This document shows, one piece after another, positions 51,301-63,344 of a DNA stretch of 64,000 nucleotides. Source of the stretch: Paracentrotus lividus (lineage: Eukaryota; Echinodermata; Echinoidea; Camarodonta; Echinidae). Position 1 is the stretch's first letter. The number at the start of each line of letters is the position of its first letter. The notes below the pieces were generated by a model. The model was not told the DNA's origin. It was given only the letters and a program-made list of their open reading frames with translations, and did no database searches. The position numbers were made by a program, and so were the translations under genes. The stretch covers positions 10,382,657-10,446,656 of the forward strand of contig CALNVZ010000641.1 in NCBI GenBank assembly GCA_940671915.1, read 5' to 3'.

Positions 51301-54300
51301 TTGCTCTCAGCCAATCAGATGCAAGCATTTCAGTAGCTTATAACAGTTTGTCGGATAAAACGTCCGACAAGTCCTTTGATGAAATGCCTCCCTGTTCGTC
51401 GTTACATTTACACCATCAGAATAAAATCAACACCCATGGTCTTAGATCAACACCGAATGGTGTCAGATAGGAAATTATAACACCATGCAAAGTGTCACAT
51501 TATTCCAGCATACAGTGATGATGAAAATAGTCGGCAGCGTCTAGTCGTGTATTCTAACATCAAAACTGATGTTTAGTGGGCGGGGACCTCTGGGAACACG
51601 AGGCTAATGTTATAGATTTAACATCCGTGATGCAGTGTAAAGCCTTAACACCCCCAAATATTGGCGATTTCTTCTTTTCTTTTCTTTTTTTTTTTTTTGG
51701 GGGGGGGGGTAGGGAGGGGGCCGGAGTTGATTATGAAAGTTTAATCCATCCAATGAGCATGGTGAGAACAATTTTCTACAATATTTTGGTCTTCTAGATT
51801 TCACACGTATATTTTCGATAAAGGAAATAATCAGGATAATCTTTTCAAAATAAATATATAGTCACATATGTTGTCTAGGGTCTGCCATTTTTATGAGAAT
51901 GTAACGTGCCACAAAACTTTTTTATTATTATTCCCAATGTTTCCAAAGGAAAGAACCATGCATGCACGGTCAGATGCGGTATGCATATATACATTTGTCA
52001 GGAATAGCCCACAGGCTCAAAATACCCGATTTAGGCACCTTTTTCTTAATATTGAGTTGAAAGGGGTTGGCCCACCCGACAAAACATGTGACATTTCATG
52101 ATCGTCCCCATCGATTAACGACAATGGATACCATACATTTCTTCATCTTTGCTGGTATTCTCGAAGGCTGACTAAAGTAATTGGGCCTACTATAACTTTA
52201 GTCACCCTTCCAGATGACGGCCCTTTATCCCTATTTACATTTTCTCTGTCTTTGAACTGCATTTTAGAAACTTGAAACGGCGAAACCATTCGAATCGAGA
52301 TGTTCAAATCAGGATTCCAGCCGGTATGTGTTCTTTACCAAGGCAATCAATCACCTTTCGATGGAAGCTGTCAACTTGTTTGCCGCCATCAAATACAACA
52401 GATAAACTTCAGCCAGGGGGACATTGTGAAGGTAATTTAAATAATTTTTTATTTTTCTAATTTGTTTTTTATTATTATTTTTTATTTTTTATTTTATTAT
52501 TATTTTTTTTTACTTCCCCGTCTGTTTCTTGACATTTACGAAGAAAATTAAACTATTACAGATAATATCTTCTCTTTTTGAATGTTCATTTATTCATTCC
52601 TTTTCTTCTTTTTTTGTATCATTATTTTTTAATCATTATCATTTTCATCATTCCTTATCATCCCGGCCGTTCCTTGCAATTCTATGAAGAAAATATCTGT
52701 ATAATCTTCCGATTTTGATGTCATCATGGAAATATGTCAGAGGCGTCATTAGAATTAATCATATTTAGTGTTCACTGTTATTATTATCATTATTATGTTA
52801 TGTGACTGTAATATAATTTATATATATATATATCTGTAGCGAATTCGTTTTCAATTACTGGCTGCCTGCTAGAGCAAACAAGAGTTAACAGTTTACAAAT
52901 GATATACTAACCACTTTTCTTTCTTTTTTTTAAATGATGATCAACCATATGCATACAGTATAGTATTTCATCAACTCTGTTTTTAATACGGCAGGCAGCC
53001 AGTGAGAACGAATTTGTTGTGCTTGAAGCTCCTTGTTATATCAAATTATTGAATCACAAGCATAAAAATAGTCCAATAAAAACGGGCGATCTTTACAAAT
53101 ATTTGCCATGTACAATGTATTTAATTATAAGTGTGGTTAAGATATGGTAAAACATCAATTTGTTTTTTCTGGGACGCATTGTAAACTATCGCCTTCTTTT
53201 TCTTTAATGGACAGGTAGTGGATCTCATCGAGACTGGAGTTAGCAGTAATGGCACAGAAGAGCCAGGAAGCAGACAGGCTATTGTGATGGGACAAGAAAT
53301 GGTTTCCAGTCTCATTGGAACCTTGTTCCCAACCAAACAGTCAGATGAACCAGTACGTACATGTAGCCTAGTTATGATATGGTCACACCAGCTCGTACAT
53401 GAAGCGAGCAACTCTTTACAACGGATTTCGTAGAAATTGCAGTTAGGATGGGGGGTTGGGTGTCCAGACACTTAACAAAAATGAAGCCTGGTTTTTTTGT
53501 CTTAGGATTAAGCAAAAAATATATGTTGAATACTTTTTATTATTATTAATATCTGTTCTCCACAATATTTTATGACATTTTGTGCTAAAAAACTACAAAG
53601 ACATTGGTTTTTATACCCTTTCAAATGGCTGGTTAAATGAGTGTCCGGACACCCAACCCGTCCGGACACCCAATAACTTGGTATACAACATGGAGAATGT
53701 TTATACAATACCTTTCCTACAGAATTATAGGAATCACACAAATTGGCCCGTTACAACTACACTACAACTAGCTTACGACCTGTTGTGACCACCTCAATTG
53801 TAAAAAAATCATTTTGCTGATGTATTGACGAATATTGTAGCATAGATATTTCATTCGACCTTTGAAATCCAAAACCTTCAGATTAGGGTAATGATTCAGT
53901 TTAGGGTGACGCAGGAGTAAGGTTATATGTAGGTTTCAGGTTGTCAGTGGGTCAACAAATGGAGCACCCCAATCTAATCCACTCCAGAGAACTTTGCGAA
54001 GTGACAGATTTGAGTCACTTACTTTTCATTTTGGTGATTCCAGGACTCTACAGCATACCACAATTCTTAGATTCATCATAATCCAGTTTCCAGTCACTTG
54101 TAGACAGTTCTTCCACTTCCATTTTAATTCTTCCATTTCAATCTCACGACCAGAACTAAACTTTATTTTGTACAGAACTGCAGCAAAAAACGGAAAACAT
54201 CTGATGATACAGAGGTCAAGTTGGAGGACAAATCAAGACAGGTGAGCTATGGCTAAAAAACTTGTATCACATCAACTACATGTAGCACCTGGAAGATTAC

Positions 54301-57300
54301 CCCGAGGACAACTACCCCCCAGAACAGGGTTAGGGTTAGGTGTAGAGATAGGGGGTAGATTTTTGGTGAGGGTAGTTGTCCTAGAAGTGGATAAACTAAC
54401 TTGTTATTACCAAACTTATAAATATCAAAATAATGAGGTGCTCACAACCGAGCCAAACACCTTGTTATAATGAAATCTTGTTATCAACTTCTCTGTACAT
54501 TTATTTGGACCAGCTCCTGTTATTTACCATTGTAGTTCATATGTGCTTCAGAATAACAGATTCCATGACATTTGCTGCAGCAACAATTCCTCCAACAATT
54601 CTTCCACTGTAAGTACACTAATTGAATGACTAACTAAACTTAAAACCAGAACTTAACATCAAACCCTACCCTTAACCTAGCACAAAACCCTAAGTACTGC
54701 ATTCCTATATCTATATAAAATACAGCCTGGAGGAACTTTCGCAGAAGGAGAATGTCGTGTCATCCATGGACATGAGATTAAGGGTTCAATACCCGGCCAG
54801 GTCATACCAGAGAGTTACAAAAATGGTACCTTTAGCTGTCTTCAAGCAAAGTTCTTCGGGTAATAACAGCATATCCTGTTGTCCAGGGACTGCTAGAAAA
54901 CAGACAAAGCAGCATAATTCGAATAATCACCTAAGTTGCAGAAATTTTTCAGTTCAGTTCACACAATATGTTGTTCGGATTTTGTTGTTGAACAGATTTT
55001 TATGATCCCAAGAGATTTGACTTCTAAAGGCAGAGTTACCTGTAGATATCAGAACAGAAATGGCTACCCTGGGTTAACAAAATAAAATTATTACTATCCA
55101 TATTCTTTGTTTATCATTATTCTTTCCAGGAGGAGATTGGCGTGCTGCAGGATGTTGTTTCGACCATGAAGGGACTCAAAGAAGAAGTCTTGAAGCAAGG
55201 GTTGGAACTCTCTCACATGAAGCAGAAACAGGTTCAGATGATGAATCTCCTTCGGGTTGTGCTTCGGAAACAACAGGATATTCTGAAACACCAGGAAACC
55301 GAGGGCAACAGTGTCCAATCTCCCGGCCAAGCAGAAACAAGGAGAAGCCCCTTGGTAACCATCAAGATGCAGGAGGAAGATGTTGATGAGGTGGGGGATG
55401 TTGGAGATGCATCTGGTCCGATCATCACATCTGTGAGGTCCGCTTCGACAGGAGCTGCAGGGCACGTCCTGGAAGAAGGCTACATGATGAGGGTCCCTGA
55501 GGAAGTACATTCACCCGCTTCCGATCCAGCCAGCGCGACCTTCGCTGAAGACATGGTCTATTCCGTGATGGATATGTCCCCCGGTCATGATCAAGGATGG
55601 GAGCAGGAGCAGGACCCAGGCTCTCCACCAGCCAACATCGACAACAGGAAAGCTTATCTCGAAAACTACAAGGTTACGTGGAGGCACGGCGATAACGTGG
55701 AGATTGGGAACTTCACATTCAAAGTCATGATGCCGTGGTCGGAGCTGGAAGACATTCTGTATAAGACGAATAGCGTATCAAGCTTTGCATACCGCCTGGC
55801 AAGTAAATGCTTCACGTCGCGGGAGATGCTGGAGGGTAACACTCGCGGTGGAGGCCCTCGCGCGTTTGGACAAATCTTCAAGCAGCTAAATCCTGATGTC
55901 GTTGAAATGATTACGGGTGAAGTGAGGAAACGCTTTCCAAACTGTGCATCTGAAGTACTGCTAAATCGAAGTGTCAGAAATGCTATCAACGAGAGAGCTC
56001 GCAACGAAAGGAAGCGAGTAGCGAGGGCCCAATGTTCATTGCCTGTGCAATGATTTGTAGAATAGACTTGTCTCCACTCATTTATAGTTCCATCAGTAAA
56101 ATGATACAATCTTGTGGAATTATTTTGGTTGACTTCTACACAATCTAGCTTCTTGTATGGGCATTCTTTCATCATGTATTGCACCAAGTGTTTGATTGCT
56201 AGAACAAGTAATCATCTAAACTCTTTAGCAGTTTATCTGTGACACTATATCAGTGCGTTCCAAAAAGAACTATACACTTTAGACAAGGCGACCAAATTAA
56301 AAATATATGATTCTTGGGGGAAAAGTTTAGATGTTTGTAAAGCTCATATCCTCAACTATCATTATGACACAAAAAATTCAGAAAATAATGCATTCTTCAG
56401 TGAGCAATGCCCACTTTTATGAAGGACAAAAAAAAAAAACAGCCTGCGCAGGAATTCGCTATTCATTTATCCCCTGGGTATGGCATGCCAAGAAGGATTC
56501 AAGTAATAATGGAATAAATGGGCTAACAAAGACAAAAATAAACTAAAGTCAGAGCAAAAATCAATGATATGAAAACAAAACGGTGTAAAACTACATTTTG
56601 CAATAATATTGATTGTTTATTTCTGACTTTTGATATATCTTTTACTCTGTTAGCTGATTCATTCCATTATTTCTTTGAATCCTTCTTCGCATGCCATACC
56701 CAGGTGGTAAATGAATAGCGAATTCCTGAGCAGGCTTTTTCTTATGGTCTTAAGTTAGGGAATGCAATCATATGAATTGTGTTGGAGAGAAAACCATACA
56801 CTGTAGTGCATATTTAATGTGAAAGTGAAGGGGAAGTACACAGGAATCTAATACCAATCTCTATGCTGCAACCTCCATTAAGATATATCCCTTTAAAATG
56901 TACTCTATTGTTTGTCGGAAATTAATCTGTACCACAATGAAGTAAATGAGAACAAAATCAGTACAATATGATACATGTAGTTTGCATGCAACTCACGAAT
57001 ATCAAATGTTTTTATGAACCCTCTTACGTTTTATTCATTTCTTAGAGGGTTGACTGGATGGTACATGTATAGTTCTCTATCACACAGAGAAAATGAATAC
57101 CATAAATACACAATTGAAGCGAATCATTGATTAAATATTCTCCAATGTTTGCTTTATCTGTTCGCCACATCGCACTCTAATCCATACAAGAACATATGCA
57201 TAAATCATCCAACATACATACACAACTCTCATACATGCAACCATATGATTATCAGTTGATTTATCACAGTCCACTCCTCCTATAACAGGCACAGATACAA

Positions 57301-60300
57301 CAAGGCTTCGTTATAACAAGGAAATTCTCCTGGGTGGTGTTTCATCAAGTCATTAGTAAGTTATGAACAGCATTATGAACGACTGGTGATCAGTTCTTGT
57401 GTTAAATGAGAGTGAAAGAGATTAGTATAGCACCAAAGAACATGCTACAGTCTTTCGTTAAGTTGCTTTTAACTTAGAAACGGCTTGGCGAAAACCACCC
57501 TGGTTTAACTTTCAAACAATCATGCAAACCAATTCAAAGCTCTGTATCTTTATATAACAATATTCAGTGTTGGATCAAGGGTTTTTAAATACGTAGGGGA
57601 GATGCAGACATGAATTTCCTGATAGTAACATGCATTAAAGAGTGGTTTCAAAAAAGGGGAACTCATGCCTTTTGCAATGTCCCCCCTCCCCTTCCCGATC
57701 TGCCACTGAGATCAATTGGACATTGGACTCTGCTAAAGAAAGTGGGCGTGCAAACATGGAACACGTTCATTGGCTAATGCTAACCAGAATTTAGTTGCTC
57801 ACATGAACTCTGACACAAAATAGTCTACTCCCGTTATAATGAAGTACTTAGACCAAGCCAACTACCTTGTCATAACAAAGTCTTGAAAGTTATACTAGAC
57901 ATTGAAAACAAAAGTTTGCACAATTGAAAACTGAAGGGTTGCCTCGTTATCGAAATCTTGTAAAGTCCATTCCGTAATAACGAGGGGCTCTGTACCAATC
58001 CCATTACACCTCCTTCAAAACCAATCAACCATCTCATTAACCAACCTTTGCTCATTATAATAGAAATGGACTGTATTACCTTTGCTCAATATAATGGAAG
58101 TGTACTGTATTACCTGTGCTTGCTATAATGGGAATGGACTGTATTCTTTATAATCTGAGTGGACTGTAATTCAAGTTAGACATGCTCTACAAATAACCAC
58201 TCACCTTGATCTAGCTGCAATGACACACTGCTTATGATCATCAGGCATGACACCTTTCCCCATGGGTGTGGGGAGGAAAGGAAGACCGGTTTGCTCTAGA
58301 AATGCCCGTACCTCATTCTCAGCGTTAGCATAGGCAGCTCCTGTGTAAAAAATAGAAGAGTTCATATCATTTTGAAATTGATCATCGTTTAAGGGAGGAA
58401 CATAACACATGAAACTGGTGATTTTCATGACAGAAAAATAATGATTTATGCTTTATATCCAGCCTCATAAGATGCAGAAGATTTAGAATTTTTCAGTGTG
58501 GTCATTCGAGCAAGTCCTGGGAATTGTGAGATGTTTGTAAATTTACACATGACTGTTGATCAGTTTGTATGCTAAATGATTAAAAATGTGATCAGTATAG
58601 CAAACAATAACATGGTCCAGCCATTCATGAAGTAACAAATGACTTTACAAATGACTGGTGATCAATTCTTGTGCTAAATAAATGTGAATCAGTATTGTAT
58701 CCAAGAACATGTTCTGGTCATTTGTAGAGTCGTTTGGAATTTTTATTAATGACTCGGTAACACACCCCAAGAATATAAGTATTATCATTTCTATTTAAAA
58801 TATCCTTCATTGTCAAATACCTTTTCCTACAATCACCAGTGGGTTCTTTGCCTGTGAGAGGAGGTCGAGAGCCTTAATGACTTGTGAAGCTTCAGCGTAC
58901 GACTTGGGCGGAGATCCTACCTTTGGGAAGAACCTGAAAATTCACAAGAGAATGCAGAAAATACAAGATAATAAATGCTAGAGTAGTATACAAACATTGG
59001 GGTTTTTATGGTTGAAATTTGCTCTGAATAACGATTGCTCTGACATCAATCGCAAACAATAATTGAATGACTAACTTAAGCTCTGGACTTAACACTATCT
59101 AATCCTAACCCTATACTAAACAGAAAATCCTGCTGCAACCCTAACAAAAACCATACCTATAATAACGATACCTCTGAGACAAATTAAGCCATGAGCACCT
59201 GTCGCCGAAGCAAATGTTGTGTCACCACATTTACGGCCATGTAGCATTGTTTCATTTATAGAAAATGACCTTAATGCAATAGGATCAACTCTAGTTTTGA
59301 AAGAACAGGGTGGGTAGGGGAAGCATCTTTGCATTTTAATTCCATTGCACAATGATAAGGGAGTACTGAAATGAACATCCAGTAACCGAATCATTAATTG
59401 CTGGTAAACTGATTTTACTTTGTCTGCACTGATTCGTTGGGTTCCTTTCTTTTTTTCTTTTTTTTGAGACACACTTTACAGCATAAATATATTGATAAAA
59501 CTAACCTGACACTACTCTCCTCTACAGTACTATTGACCATATCACCAGCAATGTCTAGATAACATGCCCCTGGTCGTCCATGTGTGCTGATACGGACAGC
59601 CTGCAGGATGGGAATGAAACAACATAATTTTATATCCACTTGGTCTAAAAAGAGTTGGTCCAATTCTCTGTTTTTCTAATGCCACATGAGCTAAACCCAT
59701 TTGGTCTACCAAAATTTTTTTCTAAGTTCTCCTTGGTCTAATACATACTTTGATTCAATCTCATGTGGTCCAATGACCAGTTTGTCTAATTGCCAATTTG
59801 TTTAATAGCTTAATTGTCTAATTGCATTTTGGTCTAATTCCCAAATGGATAATTTGTACTGAAAGTGACCAAGTAGTATTAGACCAATTAGACATTAGAC
59901 CAAATGGGCATTAGTCAAAGTGGGTGTAGACCAAGTGGCAATTTACCATAATAACAGGTGGGTGTAACACAAACCCTTACGATTGATTAAAAGTTACGAT
60001 TTTCTTGTTAGCCTCATCATTTACAGGATGCTCCAAAGTTGATGAGGTTAATCCTAACCCTAGCCCTAACCCTACTCTTAATCATATCCACATCTTAATC
60101 CATGACTGTACCTGGTTTAAAAATGAGGCTACCGAGAAAAAAATCAATCGTAACTTTTTATCAATCGTAAGTCTTTGTGTTACACCCCACTGGTGTGTTT
60201 GAATTATGAGATCTGCTCACTTGAACCTGAGGTCTACAACACCAAGAGTCTACAAGGCTCATTATTTCAATGCAAATAAAAATGAAAAGGAACTCATGAG

Positions 60301-63300
60301 ATCAAAGGACCACGAGTCTAAAGGTCTGCAGGTCCCATTTATTGTTTAGGGGGTGAGGGGGTCTTGCTTTCCTTCGGTCTAGATGGCCTTTTTTCAACTG
60401 TCGGTAAGCTGGAGTTATCATCATTACAATGAAATGATAGAGGCTAACAGGTGTACATAGTAGATCAAGATATGTCGGGTGGGCGAGAGTATTCTTCTCC
60501 ACAATAATGATCTTCCCCTCGATACACAATTGTGTCGCTGATATTAAAGTGCTTCATGGGTTAGCCTTGTTAGATAAGAATTATACAGTCTTCTCCTTAC
60601 AATGAGATTTTATTACAAGGTGATTTTTCCTGGTTGTACACGTGTGATTATGTGTTCAACAACATTTCATGATAACGAGCTCAGTGGCTTCATCCCAAGC
60701 ATCTTGTTATATAATAGGAGTTTGTACAGTGCACTTCAACTCAAGAAGCTGGGTGCTTGAAGTGGTATTATTACCCTGGTCATCTTTGCTATGAATGGTT
60801 AATCTGCACTCAAAATAAATATTCTCTCCTCCACAAGGCGCACGTATCCCATACCATGCCGGGCACATTTTGTTAAGTCCAGTACATATGCAAATGTCTA
60901 AGGGCACGAAAATCTCCAAGGCCAAGATGGGTTTTAAAAGGGCACGAAGGGCAGGAAGGGGGCATTTGAGCCCTGTCATCCAAATCCTATCGGAGGCCTA
61001 TGGGTGGGTTAAAGCAATGTTTTTAAATGTCCTTTTTTATGATAAGTATGCAGTACTGTGATTTCCCATTATTTATGACTTACCTTTTCAACAAAGAATG
61101 GAATATGTTCTATTGATGGTGGTCGGGCAGCAAACTTTGTATAGAGCCTCGCACTCTCAACCTGAAAAACCAAAAAAATATGAAAGGAAAAACTTGTGTG
61201 GTTCTTTTTTTGTTATCTTTGTTTGTATGTTTGTTTTGTTTGTTTTGCTGTGTGAAAAAGTTTTTTTTTCCTTTTTTTACTTTCACAAGTTACAAAAAAC
61301 AGTGCTAAAAAAGATTAAACAAGGTTATTTGGCCTGTCTGCCTTCATTTCATTTCGTTTTACTAAACTCTAGCCTGCTTATGCCTACATGTTGGACTGTG
61401 TTGTCTTGAATAGTATTAGTAAGGCTTCCAGCTTGGGAAATTTAATCCTGATTATTTTGTCTTTCCCAAAATGTGTTGGCCAATTGCACTGGAAACGGTT
61501 TGTAACCATTCGTAACACAGGGGACAGGCTACACTTTCAAAAGGTATGTGCGATGTAACATGTATCACAAAAAGGTGTTCTAAAAAAAAGTTAACAAATC
61601 TTGTGGTCTGTGATACCTTACCTGAGGCCACTCCTGAAACGCACCAGTCCCTTCCTGATCTTCGTCACACGATCCCCCAATCACTATGACAGGCCTGCAA
61701 TATCAAAATAAATAATGTTTTAAAAAAGAAGAAAATAACATACGCTGTTTCCAAGAATTCACAAACACAACAAATATATAGGCCTATACCAAGCAACAAA
61801 AAATCCTGTTTTCCCCCTTATTGGAATGTCCCCTCCCTTCCTCTAACCCTCCCTTGATGTGATACCACACAAGGGTATTTACTAGCTTTTAGTGCCTTTA
61901 AATTGAATTGACCTTTGACCTCACCATGCGTTGATAGTAGCATTAGCTAGTCCTCCTAGAGTATGCAGCATTCCAGGTCCTGATACCACCAACACAACAC
62001 CAGGTCTGTCAAGGAATCAAAAGCACTTCAATAAAATCTTAAGCGGTAGTACTAGTAATTTTAAATAATCAAACAAAACTTAAATACTGAATGAAAAAAA
62101 AATGATCACAAATGCAATTTTGATTGGAAGTGTAGTATATACTAACAATAGTATTCACAATGGTAAGTCAACACTAGTTTTTTGGAGGCAAACTGATTTT
62201 CAACTTTACAAAGTTTCCAGTGTGAATAAATAAATAAATAAAGTAATGTATGGTGCAGTGCCCATTATCTGTTAAGTCAAGGGCAATTCTATTTATATAT
62301 ATTTTTTTTAATTCTTTTATTTAAAGGTAGTGTCAGCCTTTTTCACAAATTGCGAAAACTAATGCGACTTGGCATAACTTTAGAACATGATCAACCTATA
62401 CTGTCTATTCAATCTTACTGTCATAGGTTGCCTAGATCAGTAATATGAAACGAAAATCTGACTACCAATCTAGACCAGCTCTCCATCAACATCGTGGATA
62501 TTACAGCGCGTGCAGAATGGACCACACACAGCAATATACACACGGCGCATCAGCGTGCATTATTCTCTGCGCTAACGGTCAACGGTTCGCACGGTACGGT
62601 ATATTTATCGAGGTTCGAAAAAATAGGAATGAATTTTGATAATCGCAATATAATGACAAATATACACAATTGAGCTTAATCATGCTGTGGGAAGATATAG
62701 TCATTGATATACTACAATATCCTCTCAAAAACTAGAAATTTAATATTTTTGCCTGCAAAAGGCTGACACTACCTTTAATAAAAGAATATTATGTACATCT
62801 GACCCCTTATTTGTAGGAACTTTTTTAAATTGGTTATATTTATAAAGAGTAAGAAAAATGGGAGTCAGATCTGTAAAAGGTTGAATATTTCATCAAACTA
62901 CCCAGGCCAAGATGTACATAGCAATTTTTTTTCTGAATAGTTAAAATGCATGTGAAACAAAACTGATGTATAATGATTTCATTTAAACTAACCTGCCTGT
63001 GAGATATCCAATAGCCTGAGCAGCATAACACGCCTTTAGAAAATAAAAACAATATAAATACACATAAAATAAGAGCTTTCACAATTCAGAGTGTTTAATT
63101 AAACTTGACTTGTTATAACAAGAAAACAAAATAAGCACATAGAATCTACATTACATTTTGTAACAATTATGAAAGAGCCAAGTAAGTTGATTTTTAAAAT
63201 GCAAAGCAAATGATTTAAAAAGCATGGTACAAAGTGCTGTATACACATGATCACCTATTTACAAAGTTCTCTACAAAATGCAAAGTTATTCATTATGAGA

Positions 63301-63302
63301 TT

Positions 63303-63344
<42 letters not shown>

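Noticed and set aside
54757-55005. 82-codon open frame upstream of BEN exon 4
   Set aside because: No splice support and low similarity to any family. It lies in intron 3 as defined by in-phase flanking exons.
55094-55510. 138-codon open frame on the minus strand
   Set aside because: It is the shadow of BEN-gene exon 4, whose sense frame has domain similarity and splice support.
60040-60085. Interstitial telomere-like repeat (CCTAACCC)
   Set aside because: Only a few units, lying in the loop of a MITE. Likewise 54,325-54,345.
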